Origin: Solihabitans fulvus | GTDB lineage: Bacteria; Actinomycetota; Actinomycetes; Mycobacteriales; Pseudonocardiaceae | Direction: 5' to 3' | DNA: 57,020 nt | Assembly: GCF_008386585.1 (NCBI RefSeq) | Contig: NZ_VUOB01000057.1 | Span: 1-57,020 of the forward strand | Shown here: positions 43,906-53,270 of the stretch, in pieces | How the letters are laid out: every line of letters starts with the position of its first letter | Numbering within the stretch: position 1 is the first letter of the stretch | Translations under genes and position numbers: made by a program | Notes under the pieces: generated by a model | What the model saw: the letters and a program-made list of their open reading frames with translations, nothing else | Database searches by the model: none | What the model was told of the DNA's origin: nothing

Positions 43906-44538
43906 ATGGGAGCCGAATTACTGCCCTCGGAAGAAGTTCTGTGGACGGGCTCACCCGTTCGCTTCCCGGTGTTCGACGCGGGAGACATCCTCGCGGTCCT
44001 GTTGGGCCTGGTGTGGTTTGTGTTCGCGATCTTCTGGACGACCACGGCCGCGCAGGGTGGTGCCCCGGCGTGGTTCCTGCTCTGGGGCGTGGTGTTCATG
44101 CTGATGGGCCTCTACATGGCTGCCGGCCGACTCCTCGTCCGGTGGTTGTCGTTGCGTAGCACCAACTACACCGTGACGAATCTACGGCTCATCGCCACCT
44201 GGACCTCCTTCGGCAGCGCCCGCGAGAGGAGCCGCTACCTCAGCTCGCTCGAACCTCCGGTGCTGTCGGCGGATGAGGACGGCGTTGGCACGATCAGGTT
44301 CGGCGAGCAGAGCGCCTTCCAGGTCCTGTTGAGCCAGCCCATGATGATGGGCCGCTGGAACCGCGGCCAACCGCCGGTCATCGAGCTGCGCGCGATCAGC
44401 AATGCCCGCTTCGTGCGCGACCTGATCGTGGCGACGCGATCGGGGCAGCGCTTGAGTTCCGACTCGACATCGGCGAGCCCGCAGGCGCCGTGGCAGTACC
44501 GGGTCGACCGGCGGCCGAAGCGACGACGCGGCGAGTAG
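43906..44538 (+). CDS. Bacterial PH-domain membrane protein
   Basis: About 210 aa. Two hydrophobic segments lie near residues 26-46 and 54-74, followed by a soluble domain whose first strand SLRSTNYTVTNLRLI matches the conserved TxYxxTNxRxI of bacterial PH (bPH2/YdbT-like) domains. Function in this family is unknown, possibly membrane stress. ATG 43906 is chosen from the leaderless promoter; the open frame to 43810 is rejected. It does not look like part of the biosynthetic pathway. Confidence 0.75.
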   Translation: MGAELLPSEEVLWTGSPVRFPVFDAGDILAVLLGLVWFVFAIFWTTTAAQGGAPAWFLLWGVVFMLMGLYMAAGRLLVRWLSLRSTNYTVTNLRLIATWTSFGSARERSRYLSSLEPPVLSADEDGVGTIRFGEQSAFQVLLSQPMMMGRWNRGQPPVIELRAISNARFVRDLIVATRSGQRLSSDSTSASPQAPWQYRVDRRPKRRRGE

Positions 44539-44611
44539 CCATCGCGTCGCCCTCCGGCCGCAGTCGACCCGATCCGACCCGGCCGGTCCGCCACCGACCC
44601 GAGGCGTCTCC

Positions 44612-45712
44612 TCAGCGGCGCACGCGCGCGGCGAGCCGTTCGGCGGCGGCCTCCAGCGTGGACCGCTTCTTGCACACCGCGAACCGGACCGTGTGTTCGG
44701 CGCTGGGCATCGGAGCGGAGTAGAAGACCGACAGCGGCAGCGCGGCGACGCCGCCGTCCAGCACCATCCGGTCGCACCACTCCTCGGCTGGGGAACCCAC
44801 GTCCGCCAACAGGTAGAAGGGATTGGCCTCGGCCTTCGTGTGCAGCCCGAGACCGGCCAGCTCGCCGGCGAACCAGGCGGCCCGCTCGTGCAGCCCGGCG
44901 GCCACGCCGTCCACCACGGCACGGTACTCGGGCGAACCCATCAGCGAGGCAACCGCGTGCTGGAGCGGAACGGCGGGGCAGAACGTCACGAACTGGTGCA
45001 CCGCGCGGATCCGCCGAGTGAGGTCGGGACCGGCGATCGCCCAACCGACCCGCCATCCGGTGGCGGCCAACGACTTGGACACCGAGGAGATCTTGACCCG
45101 CAGCTCCGGTTCCCCGATGGCGTGCAGCACGCCGAGGTGCCCGCCCGGCGCGAGCTGCTCGTAGGTCTCGTCGGACACCACGACCACGCCGCGCCGCCTG
45201 GCCAGGTCGCCGAGCGCGGTCCACTCGTCGCTGTCCAGGCTGCGCCCCAACGGGTTCCACGGGCTGTTGACCACGACGACCTTGGTCCGCTCCGTGCACG
45301 CCGACTCGAGCAGCGCCGCGAACGATCCGTCCGGGTAGGCCAACCGCACCGGCACGACCGTTGCGCCTGCGGACCGGATCGCCGGCGCGTACTGCTCGTA
45401 CGCCGGCTCGACGACCAGCGCCTCGTCACCGGGCCCGAGCAGCGCGGCCATGGTGCAGTGCAAGGCTTCCGTGGCACCTGCGGTGATGGTCACCTCGGTG
45501 TCCGGGTCGCAGCTGGTCTCGGCGGCGACGGCCTGGCGCAGCGCGGGCAGGCCGGCGCTCGGCATGTACTGGTGCACCCCGTCGTTCTCGCCGGCCGCGA
45601 CGAGCGCGCGCAGCAGGGCGGCGGGCGGCCCGTGGTCGAACACCCCCTGGGCCAGGTTGATCGCGCCGTGCCTTGCGGCCAGCGCGGGGATCCGCACGAA
45701 CATCGACTCCAC
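44612..45712 (-). CDS. Class I/II PLP aminotransferase
   Basis: A 366-aa fold-type I aminotransferase of the kynurenine/methionine aminotransferase branch: NLAQGVFDHGPP substrate loop, ITAGATEAL, NSPWNPLG, and the PLP Lys in SSVSKSLAATGWRVGW. GTG 45712 is chosen because AAGGAG sits 8 nt upstream; GTG 45721 overlaps that site. It is the last gene of the seven-gene operon and probably aminates an alpha-keto acid made by the preceding TPP and oxidoreductase enzymes. Confidence 0.93.
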   Translation of the reverse strand: MESMFVRIPALAARHGAINLAQGVFDHGPPAALLRALVAAGENDGVHQYMPSAGLPALRQAVAAETSCDPDTEVTITAGATEALHCTMAALLGPGDEALVVEPAYEQYAPAIRSAGATVVPVRLAYPDGSFAALLESACTERTKVVVVNSPWNPLGRSLDSDEWTALGDLARRRGVVVVSDETYEQLAPGGHLGVLHAIGEPELRVKISSVSKSLAATGWRVGWAIAGPDLTRRIRAVHQFVTFCPAVPLQHAVASLMGSPEYRAVVDGVAAGLHERAAWFAGELAGLGLHTKAEANPFYLLADVGSPAEEWCDRMVLDGGVAALPLSVFYSAPMPSAEHTVRFAVCKKRSTLEAAAERLAARVRR

Positions 45713-45751
45713 GATCGCCACTCCTTCTGCTGGGCGACAGGCGACACCGGT

Positions 45752-45780
45752 GTGCCGGCGGCGAGGGCCGCCGCCGGCAC
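45752..45780. terminator. Intercistronic 12-bp hairpin
   Basis: GTGCCGGCGGCG (45752-45763) and CGCCGCCGGCAC (45769-45780) pair perfectly around a 5-nt loop, between the FAD oxidase stop and the aminotransferase ribosome site. It has no T-tract. It may lower read-through into the aminotransferase gene or stabilise the upstream mRNA. Confidence 0.5.
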
Positions 45781-45794
45781 GGGATCGGCGTGGC

Positions 45795-47234
45795 TCAGTC
45801 GGTCCCGCCCTGTCGTCCACGGCCGGTCGCGCACGAGACCCGCCCGTCCCAGGGGATCATGCGGCCCCGGTTGAGGATGCCGTTCGGGTCGAACGTCCGC
45901 TTGAGCTGGGCCATCAACGCGATCTCGCCCGCTGACCTGGTGTAGTCCAGATAGGACCGTTTCTCGAACCCGACGCCGTGCTCTGCGGAGATCGAGCCGC
46001 CGCTTGCGGTGACCACGCGGTACACGATGTGCTCCACCTCGGGCTTGCGGTCCCTGGTGGTCTCCCCGGTGATCACCGCGATGTGCACGTTGTCGTCGCC
46101 GAGGTGGCCGAACACCAACAGCTTCACCTCGGGCCACGACTTCTCCAGCTCGAAGCGCATCTCCCGCAGGCACTTCGCCAGCTCGCCCGCCGGCACGCTC
46201 ACGTCGAACCCGAACAGCGGCTGCATCCGCAGGATCTCGGCGGGGATGCGCTCGCGCGCCGCCCAGAACGCCCGCAGCTCGGTCGCGTTGGCGGCGACCG
46301 CCGCGGCCAGCACGTCGTCCTGCACCTCCTCCATCACCGAAGCGAACCGCAGCGCGTCGCCGTCGGGATCCGAGCCCCGGCACTCGACGAGCACGTACAG
46401 CGGGTGGCCGAACGGCAGCGGCAGCCGGACGCCGGTCGGTTCCAGCGTTCGGTACGCGTCGTCCCAGACGACCTCGAACGCCGTCACCGCGCCGGGCAGC
46501 CTGCGCTGGAGCGTGTGCAGCAGCCGCAGCGCCGCGTCCACGTCGGACACCGCGCAGAACGCGCCGGTCCTGGTGATCGCCGAGGGCTGGAGGCCGAGCG
46601 TCGCTGAGGTGACCACGCCGAGAATGCCCTCGCAGCCGATGAACAGCTGCTTGAGGTCGATGCCGGCATTGTCCTTGACCAGCGACGTCGACAGCGTCAG
46701 CAGCCGGCCGTCGGCGAGCGCGACCTCCAGCGACCGCACGTGCTGGCGGGTCATGCCGAAGCCGACCACGTTGACCCCGCCCGCGTTGGTCGCCACGCAG
46801 CCGCCGATGGTGGCGCTGCCCTTGGACGCCAGGTCGATGGGCAGCAGCAGGCCGTGTTCGGCCGCCGCGTCCTGCACGTCCGCGAGCGTCGCGCCCGCGC
46901 CAGCGGTGACCGTCCTGCCGGCAGGGTCGACGGCGGAGATCCTGCTGAGCAGCTCGGTGGACACCACCACCTCGTCCTCGTTCGGCACGCCGCCGGACAC
47001 CAGCCCGGTCATGCCGCCCTGCACGACCACCGGCTGCCCGATTCCGTTGCAGTGCTTGAGGACCTCGGCCAGCTCGGTCGCGGTGCGCGGCCGCACCACG
47101 AGCGCCGCGTGGCCGACCAGGTCGCTGCCCCACAGGTCCTGGGTGTGCCGGGCCGGCACGGCGTCACCGGTCAGCGCGTTGGCCTCGCCGACGATGGCGC
47201 CAAGGTCGCGCTGGAGTCTCGTCACGTTGATCAC
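45795..47234 (-). CDS. FAD-linked D-2-hydroxyacid oxidase/dehydrogenase (GlcD-like)
   Basis: A 479-aa PCMH-type flavoprotein with an FAD-binding domain at about 40-220 (PVVVQGGMTGLVSGG, TIGGCVATNAGG) and a C-terminal FAD-oxidase domain with FGHLGDDNVHI and SAEHGVGFEK. The family oxidises D-lactate, glycolate or D-2-hydroxyglutarate. Lying two or more genes from a D-2-hydroxyacid dehydrogenase and next to a TPP enzyme, it may make the alpha-keto acid donor for that enzyme. GTG 47234 overlaps the TPP gene stop by 4 bp. Confidence 0.92.
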   Translation of the reverse strand: MINVTRLQRDLGAIVGEANALTGDAVPARHTQDLWGSDLVGHAALVVRPRTATELAEVLKHCNGIGQPVVVQGGMTGLVSGGVPNEDEVVVSTELLSRISAVDPAGRTVTAGAGATLADVQDAAAEHGLLLPIDLASKGSATIGGCVATNAGGVNVVGFGMTRQHVRSLEVALADGRLLTLSTSLVKDNAGIDLKQLFIGCEGILGVVTSATLGLQPSAITRTGAFCAVSDVDAALRLLHTLQRRLPGAVTAFEVVWDDAYRTLEPTGVRLPLPFGHPLYVLVECRGSDPDGDALRFASVMEEVQDDVLAAAVAANATELRAFWAARERIPAEILRMQPLFGFDVSVPAGELAKCLREMRFELEKSWPEVKLLVFGHLGDDNVHIAVITGETTRDRKPEVEHIVYRVVTASGGSISAEHGVGFEKRSYLDYTRSAGEIALMAQLKRTFDPNGILNRGRMIPWDGRVSCATGRGRQGGTD

Positions 47235-48862
47235 GGCGCATCATCACCCCACTCGATGTTCGCGTGCCCGGCACGCAGGCTCGTGTGCACGTGCAGCAGG
47301 TACCCGTCGGGCCCGGCCGACAACGCCCTGCGGACCGCGTCGGGCACCTCCTGCGGGGTGCGGACGTGTTCGCCGGGCACTCCGAACGCGCGCGCCCAGG
47401 TCACCAGGTCCGGGGTGGCGAGGTCGGTGCCGCAGTACTGGCCGGGAAACTTGCGCCTGGCGTGCTGGTCGATGGTGCCGTAGCCGCCGTTGTCGGCGAC
47501 GACGATCACCGGGCACCGGCCGCCCGCCCGCGCGGTGGCCAGCTCGTCCCCGGTCATCAACAGCCCGCCGTCGCCGACCACGCAGACGACCGTCCGGTCG
47601 GGGCACCGGCCGGCGGCCGCGACGGCGGCCGGCACGCCGAAGCCCATCGCGCCGTTGCCGAGCGCCAGCATCAGTCTGCGCGGCCCCGCGTGCACGTAGC
47701 GGTGGATCCAGCTGGAGAAGTTGCCGGCGTCGAAGGTGATGATCGCGTCGTCCGGCAGCGTCGCGTCGAGTTCCGCCGCGACGTGCGTGAGGTCGACGCC
47801 GTCGTCGAAACTGCGTGCCCGAGGGGTGGCCAGCCGCTCGGAAAGCTCGTGCCACTCCCGAATCCAGGCACGGCGCTCGTCGGACGGGTCGGGCCAGTCG
47901 GTCCCGGCCAGGGCGGCCAGCACCGCGCGCGGGGGCTGCTTCTCCAGGTGCGTCCTCGGCCCGGTCCAGCCGGCCAGGTGGATCTCGTCGGGCGCCTCGC
48001 CGAGCAGCACGACCAGGTCGGCGCGCGACAACCGCTCCCGCACCTCGCTCGGCGAGCCGAGGTGCAGGTGCCCTGCGTAGTGCGGGTGCCGGTTGTCCAG
48101 CAGGTCCTGCTGCTTGTTGCCGACCAGCACGGGCAGCCCGGCCGCCTCGGCGAGCGCGGTGAGCGCGTCGGTCGCCGCTCGGTCGGTGTGGCTGCGCCGC
48201 AACAGCCTGCCGGCGATCAGGACCGGCCGCCGCGCCTGCTCCAGCTCGCGACGCAGCTCGGCGACGTCGACCTCGGCCTCCTCGATCTCGACGGCGGCCG
48301 GCGAGACGGTGGCCGATGAGATGGTGGCCGCCGAGACGGTGGCCGGCGAGATGGCCAGCGCCGGCTCGCCGTCGGTCGGCGCGGTCCACAGGTCCTCCGG
48401 CACGATCAGCACCACCGGCTGCGGCTGTTGGCCGAGCAGCACCTCGGCCGCCCTGGCGAGCTGATCCGCCAGGCTCCGCGTCGACAGCGTGATCGTGGTG
48501 GCCAGCGCGCCGAACATGCCGGCAAGGTCGGCGCCCTGGAACGCGGTGGCCCGGTCGGCGCCGGTCGGGATGTCGCCGACCAGCACCAGCAGCGGCGTCG
48601 GGTCCGAGGCCGCCGCGTCCACCGCGATCGCCACGTTGGCGCTGCCGGGGGAGCGGTTCACCGCCACCACGGCCGGCCGCCCGGTCAGCCGGGCGGACGC
48701 GATCGCCATGAAGCCCGCGCCGCCCTCGTGTCGGGTGGTCACCGTGCGGATGCCGTGCTCGCCGACGGTCGCCAGCAGCGGCAGGAACGCCTCGCCAGGC
48801 ACCGTGCACAGCTCGTCGACGCCGAGCCCGCGCAGCCACCCGCAGAGCAGGTCGACGACCAT
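47231..48862 (-). CDS. ThDP-dependent enzyme, acetolactate synthase/decarboxylase family
   Basis: A 543-aa three-domain ThDP enzyme. The catalytic Glu is in TRHEGGAGFMA, and the ThDP/Mg motif runs from VGDGGLLMTGDE to DNGGYGTID. Residues about 165-190 hold a Ser/Thr/Val-rich repetitive linker encoded by short direct repeats (near 48280-48350). It may decarboxylate an alpha-keto acid or join two carbonyl compounds. ATG 48862 shares one base with the upstream stop. Sulfo- or phosphonopyruvate decarboxylases are related, but nothing in the sequence favours them. Confidence 0.9.
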   Translation of the reverse strand: MVVDLLCGWLRGLGVDELCTVPGEAFLPLLATVGEHGIRTVTTRHEGGAGFMAIASARLTGRPAVVAVNRSPGSANVAIAVDAAASDPTPLLVLVGDIPTGADRATAFQGADLAGMFGALATTITLSTRSLADQLARAAEVLLGQQPQPVVLIVPEDLWTAPTDGEPALAISPATVSAATISSATVSPAAVEIEEAEVDVAELRRELEQARRPVLIAGRLLRRSHTDRAATDALTALAEAAGLPVLVGNKQQDLLDNRHPHYAGHLHLGSPSEVRERLSRADLVVLLGEAPDEIHLAGWTGPRTHLEKQPPRAVLAALAGTDWPDPSDERRAWIREWHELSERLATPRARSFDDGVDLTHVAAELDATLPDDAIITFDAGNFSSWIHRYVHAGPRRLMLALGNGAMGFGVPAAVAAAGRCPDRTVVCVVGDGGLLMTGDELATARAGGRCPVIVVADNGGYGTIDQHARRKFPGQYCGTDLATPDLVTWARAFGVPGEHVRTPQEVPDAVRRALSAGPDGYLLHVHTSLRAGHANIEWGDDAP

Positions 48863-50094
48863 CAGCTCTGCACCGACGGGTGGCGGAACTCGCCGGTCAC
48901 CGCCGCCTCCGGCCAGACGATCACGGCCTCGTCGAGGGTGTGGCCGACCTCCTGGTAGTGCATGAGGACGAACTCCGGCGGCTGGTGGTGGTCGTCGGTG
49001 AACCGCACCTGGCCGCGCCAGGTCCGGAAGCTGCCCGACTCGAGGGCGTTGCGCAGCTGGGCCCGCTCGTGCGAGCCGGCCAGCGCGGCGGCCTGCGCGA
49101 GGATCACCACGTCGGTGAACGAGTTGAGCGCGTTGTCCGGCGGGTAGCTGCCGAACTCCTTGTGATAGGTGTCGACGAACCACCGGCCGGTCGGCGTCAG
49201 GCCGCTCCACGTCGGGCTGTACCGCGTGGCGGGCCACATCACGCCGATCCCGGCCTGCCCGGCGAAGTTCCAGTAGTCCTGGGAGCGCATCGGGAACGGG
49301 AAGCACGCCATCATCGGCACCTTGGGCAGCAGCCCGGTCTCTGCTGCGGCCTCGACGATCAGATAGTTCGTCCGCACCACGCCCGCGTTCACCAGCAGGT
49401 CCGGCCCGAACTCGGTGGCCCTGGCCAGTTGTTCGCGCAGGTCCGTGACGCCGTCCTGGGCGAAGTCCTCCCGGTACAGCTCGAGGTCGGGGATGGCGTC
49501 GCGCAACGCCTCGCCGACGGTGTCCGCGAGCATCTGCCCGAACACCGTGTCCGCCGCGATGACCGCGATCCGCCGCCAACCCTGCCGCGCGGCGAACTCG
49601 GCCATCATCGGCGCGCGGTCGGCGATGGAGAAGTACGTGCGGAACAGGTTCCTGCGGCCGTGCGTGATGGTGTTGTGCCCGTTCTCGATGAACGTCGGCA
49701 CGCCCCACCGCTCGGCCAGGTCGGCGACGACCGGGCTGGTGCGCAGGTGCCACTGGCCGACCACCGCGCTCACCCCGTCCAGCGCGACGAGCTTGGCCAT
49801 CCCGCCCGCCGCCGACCTGGACATGTGCTCCACGTCGGCGGTCCGCTGGTCGTTCTCCAGGAACAGGCGCACCGCCCTGCCGGAGAAGTCGCCTGGGTGC
49901 TCGGCCACGTACCGGGCGCCGAGCACCGTGCCGCGCACCACCAGCTCGCCCGCCGTCGGATCGCCCGGCGCGCTCAGCGGGGTCAGCACGCCGACCGGCA
50001 TCGCAGCACCCGTCACCGTCGCGTTGTGGGCCTCGACAAGCGCCCTTGCCCTGGCCTCGTTCTCGCTCACCATCGAGGTTCCCGTCTCAGACAT
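48862..50094 (-). CDS. Periplasmic-binding-fold protein (Leu/Ile/Val/AmiC-like), no signal peptide
   Basis: A 410-aa type I periplasmic-binding-protein fold of the branched-chain amino acid/amide receptor group (VGVLTPLSAPGDPTAGE start, SAVVGQWHLRTSP, a hinge around IAVIAADTVFGQ). There is no signal peptide or lipobox and no ABC permease gene in the operon, so it probably stays in the cytoplasm as a ligand sensor or an intermediate-binding protein. ATG 50094 overlaps the sulfotransferase stop by 8 bp; ATG 50073 is an alternative. AmiC-type proteins that bind a regulator are a precedent for a cytoplasmic role. Confidence 0.82.
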   Translation of the reverse strand: MSETGTSMVSENEARARALVEAHNATVTGAAMPVGVLTPLSAPGDPTAGELVVRGTVLGARYVAEHPGDFSGRAVRLFLENDQRTADVEHMSRSAAGGMAKLVALDGVSAVVGQWHLRTSPVVADLAERWGVPTFIENGHNTITHGRRNLFRTYFSIADRAPMMAEFAARQGWRRIAVIAADTVFGQMLADTVGEALRDAIPDLELYREDFAQDGVTDLREQLARATEFGPDLLVNAGVVRTNYLIVEAAAETGLLPKVPMMACFPFPMRSQDYWNFAGQAGIGVMWPATRYSPTWSGLTPTGRWFVDTYHKEFGSYPPDNALNSFTDVVILAQAAALAGSHERAQLRNALESGSFRTWRGQVRFTDDHHQPPEFVLMHYQEVGHTLDEAVIVWPEAAVTGEFRHPSVQS

Positions 50095-51184
50095 CGAATC
50101 GCTTGCAGTAGTCGGAGGTCGCGGCACGCAGCGCCGTCGGGTCGAGCCCGAACTCGGCGGTCGCGTAGCGGTGCGTGCCCTGGCTGCGTTGCCCGTTGGC
50201 GGCCAGGTAAGCCCTGGCCCTGCCCAGGAAGCGGTCGGTCATCGGCAATCCGAGGAAGTCCAGTACGGCCCGCAGGCTGCCCTCGGTGTCCGCGACCAGC
50301 TCCTCGTACCGCAGGTCGAGCACCGGGCGCCCGGACACCAGCTCGTCCCTGCCGTGCGCCAGCTGCTCCGTCAGCGGCACGATCCGGTCGCGCCAGAACG
50401 CGCCGATCTCGGGCAGGTCAAGCTCGTCGGTGCGGGCGCTGCGCACGGCCCGGCACAGGCTCGCCGTCGACGTGATGGCCTTGGCCGGGTCGCGGTGCAG
50501 GTGCACGAACCGCGCGTTCGGGTAGGCCGACACCAGCTCGGGCAGGAACCACGTGTGGAACGGGCACTTCAGCACCGGGGTCAACGCCGTGCCGTCGGGG
50601 GTGCTGCGGCGGCTCATCAACAGTTCCAGCTGGTGGCGGTGCCACTGGTAGGGCACGGTCAGGTCCTGCTGGTGCAGCCACTCGCCGTAGGAGGGCACGC
50701 GGTAGCGCATCTCCAGCACCATGCTGTGGAAGGTGTTGATCAGCAGGCGATGGCACTCGTCCGGCCGGTCGGCCTGGAGGTAGTGGATGCTGCGCAGGTC
50801 CGGCGACTTCTCGTTGTACTCGTCGACGTAGCGCTGTGCCTGGTCGCGGACCTCGGCGTAGTGCCGGGGGTCGCCCGCGGCGGCGAGCGGGTCGGCCAGC
50901 TCCCACAGCGCGGGCCCGTGCAGGCTCTCGTGCAGCGCGAGCAGGTTGTGCAGCAGCGTGGTGCCGGTGCGCAGCAGCCCGATGATCACGACGGGCGCGT
51001 CGACCGGCCTGCCGGGCTCGGCCGCCCCGACCACGTCCGCGATCACCTGGCGGCTCCGGTCGACCGACGCGAACACCGATGGCGCGTCGGCCTCCCGCAG
51101 CCGCGCCTCGGCGTGCAGGGCGGCCACGAACCGGTCCGCCCCGACGTCGAACGCCGGGTCCGGCCGGAGTGCGGTTCTGGTCAC
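50087..51184 (-). CDS. PAPS-dependent sulfotransferase
   Basis: A 365-aa Sulfotransfer_3-type enzyme. The 5'-phosphosulfate loop is IIGLLRTGTTLLHNLL and the 3'-phosphate motif is RFVHLHRDPAKAITS. It transfers sulfate from PAPS to a hydroxyl or amine. The APS kinase gene at 53914 would supply PAPS. Sulfation may decorate the product, or may activate a hydroxyl as a leaving group for cyclisation, as proposed for some aziridine natural products. GTG 51184 overlaps the upstream stop by 4 bp. Confidence 0.9.
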   Translation of the reverse strand: MTRTALRPDPAFDVGADRFVAALHAEARLREADAPSVFASVDRSRQVIADVVGAAEPGRPVDAPVVIIGLLRTGTTLLHNLLALHESLHGPALWELADPLAAAGDPRHYAEVRDQAQRYVDEYNEKSPDLRSIHYLQADRPDECHRLLINTFHSMVLEMRYRVPSYGEWLHQQDLTVPYQWHRHQLELLMSRRSTPDGTALTPVLKCPFHTWFLPELVSAYPNARFVHLHRDPAKAITSTASLCRAVRSARTDELDLPEIGAFWRDRIVPLTEQLAHGRDELVSGRPVLDLRYEELVADTEGSLRAVLDFLGLPMTDRFLGRARAYLAANGQRSQGTHRYATAEFGLDPTALRAATSDYCKRFDV

Positions 51185-52134
51185 GACTCCTCCTCGTGCG
51201 TGGTCGTCACGGCGTCGCGGGGCCGGAGGCCGGCCCGCAGATCGGCGAGGTTGTCCAGGAACGTCCTGCCGACCTCGTCCGGTTCGTCGGGGAAGCCGAA
51301 CGCCCGGTGCGGCGACACGACGAGGTTCGGCACCGTCCACGCCGGGTCGTCGTCGGGCAGCGGCTCGACCCGGTGCACGTCGACGAACGCGCCCCGGATG
51401 CCGCCGGAGCGCAGCGCCTCGTGCAGCGCGCCGTCGTCCACGGTCGACGCCCTGCCCACGTTGACGAACGCGGCGTGCGCCGGCAGCGCGTCGAACACCG
51501 CGCGGTCGACCAGGTTCGCCGTCCGGTCGGTGCCGGGCAGGCACGCGACCAGGTGATCGGCGGTGGCCGCCGCCGCGACGAGCTGGTCGACGCCGATCGT
51601 GCGCTCGGCGCCGGGCACCGGCACCGCTCCGGTGCGGGTGACCGCAACGCAGCGCGCGCCGAGGGCGGACAGTCGGTCCAGCACGGCGCGCCCGATCCGG
51701 CCGGCACCCAGCACCAGGACGACCGAGTCGCGCAGCAGCACCGCTCGCGAGGCGAACCAGGGCGGCCGGTCCGCGAGCCCCGACAGGTCCTTGAGCAGCA
51801 TGAAGAGCCCGGCCACGGCGTACTCCGCGACCGACTCGACGGGCACCCGCGCCGAGTTGGTCACCAGGACGTCCGGTCGCAGACCGGCGGCGGCCAGGTG
51901 GTCGGTGCCGGTGCCGGTGAGGTGCAGCCAGCGCAGCGCGGGCAGTTCGGCGAGCACCCCGGGCGGGAACTGGTAGCCGATCACCACGTCCACCTCGGTG
52001 CGTTCGGCCGGGGTGAGGTCGGAGATCGCGACCGCGTGCCGCACGGGGACCTCGGCCTGGATCGTCGGGATCAGACGCGGCGCCATCTTGGCGTGCGTGA
52101 CGAGCACCGTCGGCTGCTGCCAGCCGTTCAGCAC
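51181..52134 (-). CDS. D-isomer-specific 2-hydroxyacid dehydrogenase
   Basis: A 317-aa NAD(P)-dependent enzyme: Rossmann motif VLGAGRIGRAV, catalytic Arg in NVGRASTVDD, Glu in DVHRVEPLP, and His in SPHRAFG. It interconverts a 2-keto acid and a D-2-hydroxy acid. The neighbouring amino acid dehydrogenase gives keto acids and the FAD oxidase consumes D-hydroxyacids, so the three could shuttle one carbon skeleton. GTG 52134 overlaps the upstream stop by 7 bp. Confidence 0.9.
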   Translation of the reverse strand: MLNGWQQPTVLVTHAKMAPRLIPTIQAEVPVRHAVAISDLTPAERTEVDVVIGYQFPPGVLAELPALRWLHLTGTGTDHLAAAGLRPDVLVTNSARVPVESVAEYAVAGLFMLLKDLSGLADRPPWFASRAVLLRDSVVLVLGAGRIGRAVLDRLSALGARCVAVTRTGAVPVPGAERTIGVDQLVAAAATADHLVACLPGTDRTANLVDRAVFDALPAHAAFVNVGRASTVDDGALHEALRSGGIRGAFVDVHRVEPLPDDDPAWTVPNLVVSPHRAFGFPDEPDEVGRTFLDNLADLRAGLRPRDAVTTTHEEES

Positions 52135-53270
52135 GCGATGTTCCGGTCGGCAAGCAACTCGGCAACCGGGTCGGTGCTGCCCGAGCGGACCAGGTCCGCG
52201 ATCAGGGTGCAGTTGGTGGTGACCTTGCCGCCGATCCACTCGCGCAGCCAGGCCGAGATCTGCGGGACGGTCAGGCCGCTCGGCGCGACACCGGCGAGGA
52301 TGCAGCCGGTGACGGCCGCGCCACCCACGTTGACCACGACGTCGGGCAGGACGGTGTGGCCGGCCAGCCTGAGCAGCCGCCGCGCGGACCTGGTGCAGCT
52401 GAGGTTGCCGCCCTCCACGATGAGACCCGCGCGCACCAGCGGCAGCGCGGCGTCGTCGATCGCGTTCGCGCCGGCCGCGAGCACCAGCACATCGGCGTCC
52501 ACCGACAGCCACGCCCGGTCCCCGTCGTGCACCTTGACCGAGTCGGGCAGGCCGGCGCGGTCGATGGTGCCGTCGCTGCTGGTGTTGGCGATCAGCTTGT
52601 CCACCGGCAGGCCTGCGGGGTCCTCGATCGTGCCGAGCACGTCCGCCACCCCGACGACCAGGTGCCCGTGCTCGGTCAGGTGCTGCGCCACGCTCCGACC
52701 CACCGTGCCGAAGCCTTGCAGCACAACGCGTTGCGGCCCCTTGGCGGTCGAGGCGCGCAGCGTGCTGAGCGTCGCGACGGCGACGCCGTAGCCGGTGATG
52801 TCGGCCATCGTGTGCCAGAACTCGGCCCAGTTCACGTCCAGCCGGGTCGCGCCGGGGACGGTGGCGATGTCGTAGCCAGCGGCGGCGAAGAACTCGTCCC
52901 GGTCGGCGTGCGTGGTGCCCTGGTCGCAGCCCAGGTAGACGCCGCCGTGCAGCAGCGGCCGGGCGACCTGCCCGAACGTGCGCATCAACGCGGAGCGGTC
53001 CTGGATCTCGCCGCGCGGCCGGATGCCCGCCTTGGCGCCGCCGATGGGCAGGTCGACCAGCGCGAGCTTGTAGGTCATGGCCCTGGCCAGCGAGGCCAGC
53101 TCGGCCTCGCTGACGGTCGTGGTCATCCGCGTGCCGCCCATGGCCAGGCCGTCGACCATGCTGTCCACGACAACCCAACCGTCGGCATCGCGGCCGGGCA
53201 GCGAGAGCGTGGTGGAGAACAGCGGCGACGACGCGTTGGTGGCGTCGCTGTGCAGCAGCGTGAGGCTCAT
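52128..53270 (-). CDS. Glu/Leu/Phe/Val-type amino acid dehydrogenase
   Basis: A 380-aa NAD(P)-dependent L-amino acid dehydrogenase with the signature DLPIGGAKAGI (catalytic Lys), the Rossmann LQGFGTVG, and VEGGNLSCT near the coenzyme site. Length and sequence fit the Leu/Val/Phe dehydrogenase side more than hexameric glutamate dehydrogenases. First gene of the operon, with AAGGAGCG 2 nt before ATG 53270. It probably deaminates or aminates the building block processed by the next six genes. Confidence 0.92.
   Translation of the reverse strand: MSLTLLHSDATNASSPLFSTTLSLPGRDADGWVVVDSMVDGLAMGGTRMTTTVSEAELASLARAMTYKLALVDLPIGGAKAGIRPRGEIQDRSALMRTFGQVARPLLHGGVYLGCDQGTTHADRDEFFAAAGYDIATVPGATRLDVNWAEFWHTMADITGYGVAVATLSTLRASTAKGPQRVVLQGFGTVGRSVAQHLTEHGHLVVGVADVLGTIEDPAGLPVDKLIANTSSDGTIDRAGLPDSVKVHDGDRAWLSVDADVLVLAAGANAIDDAALPLVRAGLIVEGGNLSCTRSARRLLRLAGHTVLPDVVVNVGGAAVTGCILAGVAPSGLTVPQISAWLREWIGGKVTTNCTLIADLVRSGSTDPVAELLADRNIAC

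Noticed and set aside
20127..53270. Assignment to a named product such as butirosin, sulfazecin, azinomycin or ficellomycin
   Set aside because: Shared elements exist (BtrH/BtrK-like proteins; sulfotransferase plus APS kinase; ProA-like plus TPP enzyme), but core genes of each pathway are missing, so only partial analogy is claimed.
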